Source: Thermococcus celer Vu 13 = JCM 8558
GTDB taxonomy: Archaea > Methanobacteriota_B > Thermococci > Thermococcales > Thermococcaceae
Length of the DNA stretch: 64,000 nucleotides
Reading direction: 5' to 3'
Assembly (NCBI RefSeq): GCF_002214365.1
Contig: NZ_CP014854.1
Location: 868,001-932,000, forward strand
Made by a program: the position numbers and the translations under genes. The notes under the pieces are model-generated. The model was not told the DNA's origin and did not search any database. It saw only the letters and a list, made by a program, of their open reading frames with translations. Numbering within the stretch: position 1 is the first letter of the stretch; each line of letters begins with the position of its first letter. Positions 56,101-63,643 of the stretch are shown here, one piece after another.

Positions 56101-56737
56101 CGTTGCGCTCCTTCTCGAGCTTGTCGAGCTGGGCCTTAACCTCCCTGATGAGCAGGTCAACGCGCGCCAGGTTCTCCTCGGCCTGTTTCAGCTCGCTGAG
56201 GGCCTTCTCCTTCTTCGCGTCGTACTCCGCTATCCCGGATATCTCGTCGATTATCATCCTCCTCTCGGTGGGGCTCATCTTGATGAACTTGGTGATGTCC
56301 CCCTGGAGGACGAGGTTGTAGCCCTCGGGCGATATCATGGCCGCGCTCAGGATATCGAGGATGTTGCTCCTGCTCGTTCTCTTGCCGTTTAGCCAGTAGT
56401 TGCTCCTGCCGTCGGGGTAGACGCGGCGCTTTATCACCACCTCGTCCTCATCGACCGGAAAGCCCCTGTCCTCGTTGTTGAAGTGCATGGCAACTTCCGC
56501 GTACTTCGCCGGTGCCTCCGTCTTGGTGCCCGCGAATATCAGGTCGCTTATCCTGGTCGCGCGCATGGCCTTGGCGGACAGCCCACCGAGTACGAAGAGA
56601 ACCGCATCGCCGATGTTGCTCTTTCCAGAACCGTTGGCGCCCACTATCGCCGTGAAACCCTTAGAAAGTGGAACGACTACCTTCCGGTTACCGTAGGATT
56701 TGAAGCCCTTCATTTCAATCTTCTCGATGTACGGCAT
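53174..56737 (-). CDS. smc: Chromosome segregation protein SMC
   Basis: A 1187-residue ATPase of the archaeal condensin, which organises and separates chromosomes. The N-terminal head has KIEMKGFKSYGNRKVVVPL and Walker A GANGSGKSNIGDA. Two long coiled coils flank the hinge (about residues 500-680, VALGGNYDNVVVEDDKVAEK; GAITGGHYRPRGRLG). The C-terminal head has the signature MSGGEKALTALAF and Walker B YLFDEIDAHLDD. Length matches Pyrococcus SMC. ATG 56737 follows GGTGTAAGGC. ScpA is encoded downstream. Confidence 0.96.
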   Translation of the reverse strand: MPYIEKIEMKGFKSYGNRKVVVPLSKGFTAIVGANGSGKSNIGDAVLFVLGGLSAKAMRATRISDLIFAGTKTEAPAKYAEVAMHFNNEDRGFPVDEDEVVIKRRVYPDGRSNYWLNGKRTSRSNILDILSAAMISPEGYNLVLQGDITKFIKMSPTERRMIIDEISGIAEYDAKKEKALSELKQAEENLARVDLLIREVKAQLDKLEKERNDALRYLDLKERVEKARVTLLLGEIRKLESLIEESNARDREIEAAMAAIEERLKDIAREIVSKERELSDVERELEEKSEDGILEVTRKISEVQSKIEMARRNIELAEKEIEESQRRLAKTKEELKKVSEEIEKSRNAIQRWSKRREKLKAEIKEKEVAKNELVVKLGEIDRDFARAREEFDKVVAELEEGKKELYMKEGDVKKFEEEIERLKTKIAQDSAKRTALKSRIEETRRALEARRSELGEVEGKISRAEARLRKAEKELEEKGRSLKKVEGELSKAKEELIKAEAHREIRGNRAVEFLKRQKVPGLYGPLGELITAEKDYALAVEVALGGNYDNVVVEDDKVAEKAIKLLKENKLGRLTFLPLNKIKPRSMRGKPPLGVPAMDVVSYDARFKNAVAYALGDTLIVNDMDEARTVGIGKVRMVTLGGELLERSGAITGGHYRPRGRLGVNVDEIRKRVEKLEREREALESAVNALRVEIKGLQDGLFELRMKKSGLNKDLQVIQKEMERLLAEDKALKEEIEESERGIEALEKRIHDAKGEMARLRGRIERLERKRDKLKKALENPEARELNQRIREAEHEISKLREELGKVESRLEGLEARINEELLPRKADLEEEIEGLVNRINALKANIAENERAIGEFEGELEELRKAEEGVKEELKELRERRESLRKEIAELRSEKEELSSKLQELRIEANTLKIKLAQYEATLKEKREELKHHDAKIVKGIKEIPLELEALRKEIEEMEEEIRSLEPVNMKAIEDFEVVERRYLELSSKREQVVAEKESIEEFIEEIEGQKRNVFMETLNQIAKNFSELFAKLSPGGSARLILENPDDPFAGGLEIEAKPAGKDVKRIEAMSGGEKALTALAFVFAIQRYKPAPFYLFDEIDAHLDDANVKRVADLIKEASENSQFIVITLRDVMMANADKIIGVSMRNGVSKVVALSLEKAMKILEEARKRSEAEHEEMFGHLSG

Positions 56738-56792
56738 GCCTTACACCTAAACTGGAGAATAACAAGAAGGGTTATATAACTTTACCCGCGGC

Positions 56793-57218
56793 TCACTCGA
56801 CTATCCTGCGGAGGATGTTGAGCACCCGCTCGTCCAGTCCGTTGCTCACTGTAACGTAGAATTCGGAGTCCCTCATCAGGGTCATGTCCCTCATCTTACC
56901 CACGAAGCGAAGGGTGGGTTCAACCCCGTTCTCTATCATCAGGTACTCGAAGGCGTCCAAAATCACGTCCGACGCGGTTTTATTGAGCTGGTTCCATATT
57001 ATCTGCTCGATGACGTGAAGTTTGGTCGGGGGAACCGCCTCCGGATGCGGTACTTTGGTCACCCACACCTTACGGACGTTGGGGGCCTTGACCTCAAAGG
57101 GAGGCCTCCGGGTTATGAGGATCTTGCCGCGCCGCGGGTCTTTGGAGAGGACTTCGTTGAGATGGCGGTAATCAACGATCCGAGACTTACTCCTCTGGGG
57201 TCGCCCCCTGAACATCAT
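56793..57218 (-). CDS. DUF835 family protein
   Basis: A 141-residue protein resembling the Thermococcales DUF835 family, thought to be a diverged P-loop or signalling fold. RGKILITRRPPFEVKAPNVRKVWVTK and SDVILDAFEYLMIENGVEPTLRFVGKM fit that pattern, which resembles a KaiC/RecA remnant without Walker A. Function unknown. ATG 57218 or 57215. The upstream gap (57219-57398) is AT-rich, with the direct repeat TTATGACCGTTATGACC at 57256-57272. Confidence 0.72.
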   Translation of the reverse strand: MMFRGRPQRSKSRIVDYRHLNEVLSKDPRRGKILITRRPPFEVKAPNVRKVWVTKVPHPEAVPPTKLHVIEQIIWNQLNKTASDVILDAFEYLMIENGVEPTLRFVGKMRDMTLMRDSEFYVTVSNGLDERVLNILRRIVE

Positions 57219-57398
57219 AGGCCATCACTTCACACTATTTACTTAAAGCCATAACATTATGACCGTTATGACCATGGGAAATTCACCAATGTTCTTATAA
57301 ACGTTACGGTATGCTATTAAAAATCCAGTTATGTGTATTACTCTATCAAAAAGAAAAGAATAAGAAACCAGATCAATTTAAGTTCGGGAAATTCATCT

Positions 57399-57800
57399 TC
57401 ACTTTTCCCTCTCGCATAGTTCGAGAAGCACACCCGTTACCGACTTGGGGTGAACGAAGGCTATCTTCGCACCTCCCGCACCGATGCGCGGCCTCTCGTC
57501 GATGAGGCGGTAACCTTTATCCTTGAGCTTCTCGAGATGCTCCTCGATGTTATCGACGCCGAGGGCTATGTGGTGTATCCCCTCACCACGCTTGGCGATG
57601 AACTTCGCTATGGGCGAGTCCTCCGCCGTCGGCTCGAGGAGCTCTATCCGGCTCTCGCCGACGTGGATGATGGCGGTCCTAACCTTCTGGTCCGGCACCT
57701 CTTCGATCTCGTCCACCTTGAGGCCGAGACCCTCCCAGACCTTCACGGCCTCGTCGAGGTTCTTGACGGCTATACCGACGTGGTCTATCTTCTTCATCAT
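57399..57800 (-). CDS. mce: Methylmalonyl-CoA epimerase
   Basis: A 133-residue VOC-fold enzyme that interconverts (R)- and (S)-methylmalonyl-CoA. [19 protein letters not shown] contains the first metal His. The second half has [21 protein letters not shown] with its metal His pair, and ELLEP and LLELCE give the Glu ligands. It overlaps meaB by 4 nt (ATGA type). It is the third gene of a unit with the MCM small subunit and MeaB. Confidence 0.93.
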   Translation of the reverse strand: MMKKIDHVGIAVKNLDEAVKVWEGLGLKVDEIEEVPDQKVRTAIIHVGESRIELLEPTAEDSPIAKFIAKRGEGIHHIALGVDNIEEHLEKLKDKGYRLIDERPRIGAGGAKIAFVHPKSVTGVLLELCEREK

Positions 57801-58756
57801 ACCTTCACCCCCAGGGCTTTTTCAAGGACAACGTCAGCGGCAGAGTACGGGTCAACCTCCCGCCTGACGATCCTGTCTATGAGCGACGCCACCTCCTCCT
57901 CGTCAAACCGCTCGCTTATCGCCCGGGCTATTCTGCCCGAGACTATCGTCTTGACCTCCTCCTGGGCGCGGAACCTCCTCTTCCGCTCCAGCTCGCCGCT
58001 CTCCTCGAGGAACTCGCGGTGCCTCTTTACCTCCCCCCAGAGCTCCCGGATTCCCCTCATCGTCGTCGCCACCGTCTCGACTATCGGCGGCCTCCAGCCA
58101 CGCTTCTCCCAGCGCTCCTTCTCGAGGTCAAGCATCATGTTGAGCTCGAAGTAGGTTGCGTCGGCGCCCTCCTTGTCGGCCTTGTTGATGACGAAGAGGT
58201 CGGCTATCTCCATGAGCCCGGCCTTTATCGCCTGCACGTCGTCGCCCAGGCCCGGAACGGTGACCATAACCACGGTGTCGGCCGTCTTGACGATGTCAAC
58301 CTCTATCTGGCCGACGCCGACCGTCTCGACGAAGATGACGTCGCAGCCGTAGGCGTCGAGAACCTTTATCGCATCGCTCGTGGCCTTGGCGAGCCCGCCG
58401 AGGGAGCCGCGCGTCGCCATGCTCCTGATGAAGACCCCCGGATCCGTCGAGTGCCTCTGCATCCTTATCCTGTCCCCGAGGAGCGCGCCGCCCGTGAAGG
58501 GCGAGGTGGGGTCTATGGCTATAACCCCGACGATTTTACCCTCCTCCCTGGCGACCCGGATGAGCTTGTCGAGAAGGGTCGATTTTCCCGCCCCGGGCGG
58601 TCCGGTTACGCCGACGATGTAGGCGTTTCCGGTGAGGGGGTATATCTTCCGCACGATCTCCCTCGCCTTCTCCTCGTCGTTCTCCACGAGGGTTATCAAC
58701 CGCGCGGTGGCGCGTCTGTCCCCCTTCAGCATGCGCTCTATAAGGTCGTCTATCAT
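57797..58756 (-). CDS. meaB: Methylmalonyl-CoA mutase-associated GTPase MeaB
   Basis: A 319-residue G3E-family GTPase chaperone. It gates cobalamin delivery and protects methylmalonyl-CoA mutase. Motifs: Walker [35 protein letters not shown], switch EVDIV preceded by ETVGVGQ, and NKAD ([11 protein letters not shown]). ATG 58756 is the likely start; the frame opens at 58765. Starts 45 nt after the MCM small-subunit gene. Confidence 0.93.
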   Translation of the reverse strand: MIDDLIERMLKGDRRATARLITLVENDEEKAREIVRKIYPLTGNAYIVGVTGPPGAGKSTLLDKLIRVAREEGKIVGVIAIDPTSPFTGGALLGDRIRMQRHSTDPGVFIRSMATRGSLGGLAKATSDAIKVLDAYGCDVIFVETVGVGQIEVDIVKTADTVVMVTVPGLGDDVQAIKAGLMEIADLFVINKADKEGADATYFELNMMLDLEKERWEKRGWRPPIVETVATTMRGIRELWGEVKRHREFLEESGELERKRRFRAQEEVKTIVSGRIARAISERFDEEEVASLIDRIVRREVDPYSAADVVLEKALGVKV

Positions 58757-58800
58757 GGCCATCACTTGGAGTAATTATCCAAAAGGATATAAAGGTTGGG

Positions 58801-59232
58801 TCACTCCGACCTGAACTTCTTGAGCTTCGGAACGTTCTCGTCGATGAACTTGATGGTGTCGCCTATCGGGCTCCCGGGGCCGAAGACCTCCGCAACGCCC
58901 ATCTTCTTGAGCTCCTCGGCGTCGTCGGGCGGGATTATGCCCCCCGCTACCACGAGTACGTCCTCGTTGGGCTTTATGCCGCGCTCCTCGAGGAGCTTCA
59001 GTATCTTGGGAATCAGAACCATGTGCGCCCCCGAGAGGATGCTTATCCCGAGGACGTCGACGTCCTCCTGGATGACGCTCTCCACTATCTGCTCTGGAGT
59101 CTGCCTTATGCCCGTGTAGATGACCTCGAAACCGGCATCGCGGAGGGCCCTCGCAACGACCTTGGCCCCCCTGTCGTGACCGTCAAGCCCCGGCTTTGCA
59201 ACGAGAACCCTAACTTTTGAGCGCTCGACCAT
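58801..59232 (-). CDS. Methylmalonyl-CoA mutase B12-binding subunit
   Basis: A 143-residue cobalamin-binding domain, encoded separately from the catalytic subunit. The DxHxxG motif is in AKPGLDGHDRGAKVVARAL, where His is the lower cobalt ligand. ISILSGAHMVLIPKIL and VAGGIIPPDDAEELKKMG are also conserved. ATG 59232 follows GGTGGGA. The catalytic large subunit is not in the window, so the complete enzyme must be encoded elsewhere. Confidence 0.92.
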   Translation of the reverse strand: MVERSKVRVLVAKPGLDGHDRGAKVVARALRDAGFEVIYTGIRQTPEQIVESVIQEDVDVLGISILSGAHMVLIPKILKLLEERGIKPNEDVLVVAGGIIPPDDAEELKKMGVAEVFGPGSPIGDTIKFIDENVPKLKKFRSE

Positions 59233-59353
59233 TCCCACCACCGGATAAGTTTTCTCCCTCGCCGTATTTAAATGTTGTCAAAGTTCAAGGGCCGGCTTTA
59301 CGTTGGATATTTTGTCCAGAAGGCTTTTTAACTCCAGCGGGAAACCCCTAACC

Positions 59354-60010
59354 ATGCTCGAGTTTCCCCACGACACGCACACCCACTCGGTTTACTCCGA
59401 CGGCGTTGGCGGGATAATGGAGAACGTCGCCGCCGCGGAGCTCAGGGGCTTGAGCCTGGTCGGGATAAGTGACCACACTCACTACCTTGGCGGGAAACCC
59501 TTCAACCGCTACCTCAGGGAGATCCGTCGCTGGGGCGGGGAGAGCGATGTAACGGTTCTGGCCGGGATCGAGGCCAACGTAACATGGGAAGGCGTCGACG
59601 TACCTCCCGAAATCGCCGGAAAGCTCGACTACGTCATCGCCAGCGTTCACCTGTGGCTGGACGACCCCGGCGAGTACATCAAGCTGGCTGAACTCGCGCT
59701 CCTCGATGAGAACGTTGACGTTATCGGCCACTTTGGGGCGAGTTTTCCCTACATCGGTTATCCCGACGGGGAGGATCTCCTCGGCCTGATCGAACTCGCG
59801 GAGGAGAGGGGAAAGGCCTTCGAGATAAGCTCACGCTACCGCGTCCCCGACCTCGACTTCGTGAGGGAGTGCGTTAGGCGGGGTGTGAAGCTGACCTTTG
59901 CCAGCGACGCCCACAGGCCGGAGGACGTTGGGAACGTCTCGTGGAGCGAGAGGCTCTTCAGAAAGGCGGGTGGGACAAAGGAGGACCTGCTGTTCGGGGA
60001 GTTATTGTAA
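59354..60010 (+). CDS. PHP-domain phosphoesterase
   Basis: A 218-residue metal-dependent phosphoesterase of the PHP family (histidinol phosphatase/PolX-like). Metal ligands: DTHTHSVYSDG, ISDHTHYLG, an internal Glu (LAGIEANVTW), IASVHLW, VIGHFG and TFASDAHRPEDVG. The exact substrate is unknown. ATG 59354 has TATA GGCTTTTTAAC (59320-59330) about 25-30 nt upstream. The stop codon is at 60008-60010 and foldback repeat block B starts at the very next base. Confidence 0.87.
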   Translation: MLEFPHDTHTHSVYSDGVGGIMENVAAAELRGLSLVGISDHTHYLGGKPFNRYLREIRRWGGESDVTVLAGIEANVTWEGVDVPPEIAGKLDYVIASVHLWLDDPGEYIKLAELALLDENVDVIGHFGASFPYIGYPDGEDLLGLIELAEERGKAFEISSRYRVPDLDFVRECVRRGVKLTFASDAHRPEDVGNVSWSERLFRKAGGTKEDLLFGELL

Positions 60011-60571
60011 CAGCCCTTTGCTCCGCAAAGCGCTGGCGGAAATAGGCGTGGCTCCTTTTAGGATGGTTTTGATGTGTTTGCATTGTAAAGAAGCTTTTGA
60101 GTTTGGAATTCGCCGTTAACGTGTTACTGGTGGCGGGTTTGCTTTTGGATGGCGCTCCTTCGGAGCGCGGGAGATTGAAAACCCCTTGAATTTGACCTTT
60201 TAATCCCGAATTCGAGTTTTAAACGCCTTTTAACAGCGCAAACACAACTAAACAGCCCCCTGAAGGAATCACAAGCTTTTCGCCAGCCTTTTCCCAAAAG
60301 GCTGATCACAACCCTTTTGAAAAGCGTTGACGGAAAACTGGCGTGCGGTTTTAAAGTTCGGTGTTTTAGCGTGGATTAACACTCAACTTGTCCATTTTGC
60401 AGGGTTTCCTGTCCACAAGGCGCCCTTCGGGCGCCAGAATAACCGTGAAACCTGCTTAATATCTTGTTTTAAGGTTAATCCACTATATTATCCCCAATTT
60501 TAAAGCGCACGCTTTCATCTCGGCCTCTTATGAGAAAGGGCTTTTTTCGCCAGCCTTTTACGAAAAGGCTG
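60011..60571. repeat. Foldback repeat block, copy B (two tandem REP-like hairpin-bounded elements)
   Basis: This is the same arrangement as at 31283-31842: element 1 is 60011-60304, element 2 is 60309-60571. The first about 390 nt are nearly identical by eye to copy A; the rest diverges but keeps pairing. In element 2, GGCGCCC-TTC-GGGCGCC (60419-60435) lies inside GGTTTC/GAAACC. Further out GTGGATTAAC (60371) pairs with GTTAATCCAC (60474) and GCGTGCG (60341) with CGCACGC (60506). Terminal hairpins: CAGC..GCTG with foot GCGGAAA at 60011, and CAGCCTTTT-ACG-AAAAGGCTG at 60551. No coding frame is convincing. Confidence 0.8.
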
Positions 60572-60572
60572 A

Positions 60573-60599
60573 TCAATTCTCCTCGAGTCTTATTGCAAC
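60573..60599 (-). repeat. Solitary CRISPR repeat
   Basis: On the minus strand 27 bases match the repeat at 27955 at 25 of 27 positions (begins GTTGCAATAAGACTCG, continues GAGAATTGA). Its final three bases are missing, replaced by the end of foldback block B. I see no second repeat at spacer distance upstream and no cas genes. The rest of the gap, up to the pyk stop at 60695, holds nothing I can name. Confidence 0.65.
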
Positions 60600-60694
60600 G
60601 AGCCATGACAATGGCGGAATCTCCAAAAGGGTATCAGAAAGCACGAAAAACCGAAAAATGGGAAAACACCGGCGTGATACAGGGCTGGAGGGTC

Positions 60695-62131
60695 TCAGAC
60701 GGTGAATATCCTGATGGTGTTGGTTCCGACGGTCTTACCTATGGGTGTGCCCTTCGTCAGCAGGACGTTGTCGTTCTCCTTCACTATGCCGAGGCCCTTT
60801 ATCAGGCCCAGTATCTCCCCCTCGCTGGCCTCCTCGACGACGAACGGGTAGACGCCGTAGGAGAACATGAGGTTCCTCGCGACCCGTTCCTCCGTTGCGA
60901 AGGCCAGGATCCACTGCTTGGGCTTGAAGCGGGAGATGAGCCTCGCCGTTTTTCCGGTTCTCGTCGGCGTCAGGATGTACCGGATATCCATGGAGTTGAG
61001 GGCCTCTATTATGCTCCTCGTTATCGTCTCCTTTATTGTCCCCGTCCTTGATCCTCTCTCGTTCCAGCGCGTCATCTTCCACTCGAGTATCCGGGTGGAC
61101 CACTGGGAGTCCCTGTGGGCCTCGGTGGTCTTGGCTATCCTCGCCATCATCCTGACGGCATCGACGGGGTACTTTCCGACGGCCGTTTCCTCCGAGAGCA
61201 TAACCGCGTCGGTTCCGTCCAGAATAGCATTGGCAACGTCCGTGACCTCTGCCCTCGTCGGGAGCTTCTCCTCCGTCATGCTCTCGAGCATCTGGGTGGC
61301 GGTTATCACGGGCTTACCGGCAACGTTGGCCTTGAATATGAGCCTCTTCTGGAGGACTGGGAGCTTCTCGATGGGCATCTCGACGCCGAGGTCCCCCCTC
61401 GCCACCATTATCCCGTCGGCGGCGTTGAGGATATCGTCGAAGTTCTTCACGGCGTCGGGCCTCTCGATCTTGGCTATCAGGAAGAGGTTCCCGCCGTTCT
61501 CCTCCACGAACCTCCTCACCTTGAGGACGTCGTAGGCGGAGCCGACGAAGCTTATCCCGACCGCGTCGATACCCTGCTCTATGGCGAACCTGATCAGCTC
61601 GAGGTCCCTCTCGGTTACGGCGTCGATGACCATCCCGGCCTTCGGAACGTTGATGCCCTTGTTGGAGAACAGCGTCCCGCCAACGATGACCTTACAGATG
61701 ACGTCCTGATCCTTAACCTCCTCCACGCGGAGCGCTATGAAACCGTCGCTGAGGTAGATGGTGTCCCCCTTGGACACTATCCTCGGAAAATCCTTGAACT
61801 GGACGGGTATCTCGGACTCGTTTCCGATCACGTCCCTCGTCGTCAGAACGACCGTCTGCCACCGCCTCAGCGTAACCGAACCGCCCGCTATCTCACCGAC
61901 GCGTATCTTTACCCCCGGCAGGTCACCGAGGATGGCCACGGGTCGGTTCAGCCTCCTTGAGACGTCCCTTACGGTCTCGATGACCCTCGCGTGTTCCTCG
62001 AGATCCCCGTGGGCGAAGTTTATCCTCGCGACGCTCATGCCGGCCTTTACCATGGCCTCAAGGGTCTTGCGCTTCTTCGACGCCGGGCCTACGGTGGCGA
62101 CTATCTTCGTCTTGTGCGGCGGTAGCCTCAT
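60695..62131 (-). CDS. pyk: Pyruvate kinase
   Basis: A 478-residue glycolytic enzyme: PEP and ADP to pyruvate and ATP. LPPHKTKIVATVGPASK at the N-terminus, the catalytic lysine region LIAKIERPDAVKNFDDIL, and Mg/PEP-binding IMVARGDLGVEMP. The C-terminal allosteric domain ends KGTPIGKTVGTNTIRIF. ATG 62131 follows GGTGATGGC; the frame to 62161 adds ten residues not usual in the family. The upstream gap lacks the full TATCAC-n5-GTGATA glycolytic motif; only a half-site is seen. Confidence 0.95.
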   Translation of the reverse strand: MRLPPHKTKIVATVGPASKKRKTLEAMVKAGMSVARINFAHGDLEEHARVIETVRDVSRRLNRPVAILGDLPGVKIRVGEIAGGSVTLRRWQTVVLTTRDVIGNESEIPVQFKDFPRIVSKGDTIYLSDGFIALRVEEVKDQDVICKVIVGGTLFSNKGINVPKAGMVIDAVTERDLELIRFAIEQGIDAVGISFVGSAYDVLKVRRFVEENGGNLFLIAKIERPDAVKNFDDILNAADGIMVARGDLGVEMPIEKLPVLQKRLIFKANVAGKPVITATQMLESMTEEKLPTRAEVTDVANAILDGTDAVMLSEETAVGKYPVDAVRMMARIAKTTEAHRDSQWSTRILEWKMTRWNERGSRTGTIKETITRSIIEALNSMDIRYILTPTRTGKTARLISRFKPKQWILAFATEERVARNLMFSYGVYPFVVEEASEGEILGLIKGLGIVKENDNVLLTKGTPIGKTVGTNTIRIFTV

Positions 62132-62227
62132 GCCATCACCTTGAAGAATAATCTTGCTCAACCTAAATAACGTTATCCCATCCGAAACGTTTATGAGTTA
62201 GGCCACCCTAATAATCCCGGTGATACT

Positions 62228-62701
62228 ATGAACCCTCTGGATGTAAGGGTGTTCGATGAGGACGGGAACGAGGTAAGCCTCGGGGACGTCATCCTGGGGA
62301 AGTGGACGGTGCTCTACGTCTATCCAAAGGACAACACACCCGGGTGCACCACGGAGGCGAAGGAGTTCACGGAGCTCCTCCCGGAGTTCGAAAAGCTCGG
62401 CTTTCAGGTCATCGGCGTTTCGAAGGACTCCGTGAAGAGCCACGCCCGCTTTAAGGAGAAGCACGGGCTGAAGGTCAAACTGCTCAGCGACCCCGGTGCG
62501 GAGCTCATCAAAGCCCTCGGCGCCTGGGGGAAGAAGAAACGCTATGGAAGGGAGTACGAGGGAGTGATGAGGAGCACGTTCATATTCAATCCCGAGGGAG
62601 AACTCGTCTGGAAGAAGATCAATGTCCGCGCAAAGGGGCACGCGGCTAAGGTTCTTGAGGAGGCCAAAAAACTGGTGGAGGGGCCCAAAAGCCCTAACTA
62701 A
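62228..62701 (+). CDS. Peroxiredoxin (Bcp/PrxQ type)
   Basis: A 157-residue thiol peroxidase reducing hydrogen and organic peroxides. It has VLYVYPKDNTPGCTTEAKEF with the peroxidatic cysteine in PGCT. Many Bcp proteins have a resolving cysteine five residues later (GCTxExC); here that position is Lys, and no other Cys is present, so it should work by a 1-Cys mechanism or with a partner thiol. GVMRSTFIFNPEGEL is family typical. Starts at ATG 62228 after GGTGATACT. Confidence 0.9.
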   Translation: MNPLDVRVFDEDGNEVSLGDVILGKWTVLYVYPKDNTPGCTTEAKEFTELLPEFEKLGFQVIGVSKDSVKSHARFKEKHGLKVKLLSDPGAELIKALGAWGKKKRYGREYEGVMRSTFIFNPEGELVWKKINVRAKGHAAKVLEEAKKLVEGPKSPN

Positions 62702-62708
62702 CGCTCCA

Positions 62709-62717
62709 GCTTTTTTG
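62709..62717 (+). terminator. Oligo-T terminator
   Basis: AGCTTTTTT follows the peroxiredoxin stop by about 8 nt, in the short gap before the convergent protease gene. Confidence 0.5.
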
Positions 62718-62754
62718 ATCTGGATGCCACGTGAACTTTAGGGCAACGTTGTCA

Positions 62755-63456
62755 CTACTCCCTCCGGTTGCGTTCGGACCATTCGAGCGCCCTTTTCAGG
62801 TTGATGAAGCAGGAATCGCAGTAACCGAGCATCCTGGAGTCCCATTCCCCCATGCTCGACGGTGGGTTCATGACGCAGTCGTTGGTGCAGTGGCCAAGGT
62901 CGAAGCCGTGCCCGACCTCGTGGAGGACACCCTTGAGGAGGCGGTTCTTGAACAGCTCAAGCTTTTCCCTCAGGAGGGCCCTCTCCGCGGGGGATGCGCT
63001 CCCCCTTTGAACAGTTTTTATGAGTTCGGAGAGTTCCGGTGGCTCAAAGGGCTTCATCGACAGGAGCATGACCCTCAACCCTACCAGGGTCTCCTGTACC
63101 CCCAGGAACTTCTCGTAGAAGTCAAAGTATGGGTTGCGGGAGACGAGGGGAAAGGTGGTGAGTGCGAATATCCTGTTCATCCTGATGTCCGGTTTCTCCT
63201 CTATCTCGCCCAGGAGCTTGGCGTGGAGGACCTCAACGAGTACCTCCACAGGATAGGCCTTGATCTTCTCTTCCCCGGAGTATATGTTTATCAGGTAGCC
63301 GGGCTCGAGCTTTAGCTTTCCGATGTAGAGGAACCTCAGGGGAAGGTTGTTCTCCTCGAAGAACCTATTCGCTCCGTCGAACACGTCAAAAACGACCTCT
63401 TTCATCACCCCATCGTTCACGAAGTTTCCGACGTACGTGAAGGCTATGAACTCCAT
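62755..63456 (-). CDS. Archaemetzincin-like metalloprotease
   Basis: A 233-residue protein. The zinc site is in HEVGHGFDLGHC followed by TNDCVMNPPSS and GYCDSCF. This fits the archaemetzincin pattern HExxH, third His, CxxxxCxM and a CxxC zinc knot, though the glycine normally at the eighth position of HExxHxxG is Asp here. The rest, with MNRIFALTTFPLVSRNPYFD, is consistent with the family. Physiological substrates are unknown. It is convergent with the peroxiredoxin gene. Confidence 0.83.
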   Translation of the reverse strand: MEFIAFTYVGNFVNDGVMKEVVFDVFDGANRFFEENNLPLRFLYIGKLKLEPGYLINIYSGEEKIKAYPVEVLVEVLHAKLLGEIEEKPDIRMNRIFALTTFPLVSRNPYFDFYEKFLGVQETLVGLRVMLLSMKPFEPPELSELIKTVQRGSASPAERALLREKLELFKNRLLKGVLHEVGHGFDLGHCTNDCVMNPPSSMGEWDSRMLGYCDSCFINLKRALEWSERNRRE

Positions 63457-63526
63457 GATTTCATCCCGCCTTAAGTTGCCCTTTCCCTAATTAAATTTTT
63501 AGGTACACTACCTTTCACCAAAAACG

Positions 63527-63537
63527 TTTTAAAACGC
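63527..63537 (+). promoter_or_regulatory. Promoter of the fluoride riboswitch transcript
   Basis: The TATA element ACGTTTTAAAA lies about 25 nt before the riboswitch 5' end near 63553. Confidence 0.6.
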
Positions 63538-63550
63538 CTTTCGGATGTTC

Positions 63551-63620
63551 CACCGGGCGATGGCGTCCGCCCGGGCTTCGAGCCGAACCGCCCTCCAGGG
63601 CTGATGACGCCTGTTCTCCG
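63551..63620 (+). promoter_or_regulatory. Fluoride (crcB) riboswitch
   Basis: The sequence carries all the conserved parts of the fluoride aptamer. GGGCGATGGCGTCCGCCC (63555-63572) forms the first stem. A small GGCTTCGAGCC hairpin (63574) follows, then the conserved GAACCGCCC (63585) and its pairing partner GGGCTGATGACGCC (63598-63611). The pseudoknot is GGCGT (63562-63566) with ACGCC (63607-63611). This matches the layout of the bacterial T. petrophila and P. syringae aptamers. It sits in the 5' leader of the gene at 63644; a SD region AGGAGGCGGTGG lies between and may be sequestered or freed when fluoride binds. Confidence 0.88.
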
Positions 63621-63643
63621 CAAAACCATGAGGAGGCGGTGGA

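Noticed and set aside
57219-57398. AT-rich gap as a replication origin or mobile element
   Set aside because: No ORB-like repeats or orc/cdc6 gene nearby; only a short direct repeat and probable promoter sequence.
60124-60309. Minus-strand open frame inside foldback block B
   Set aside because: The frame is not kept in copy A with the same boundaries and changes between copies preserve base pairing and not codons.
60530-61051. Plus-strand frame across the end of block B and pyk
   Set aside because: Antisense to well-conserved pyruvate kinase and starting in non-coding repeat.
62132-62227. Thermococcales glycolytic motif (TATCAC-n5-GTGATA) before pyk
   Set aside because: Only one half-site (TATCAC, overlapping the peroxiredoxin ribosome site) is present.
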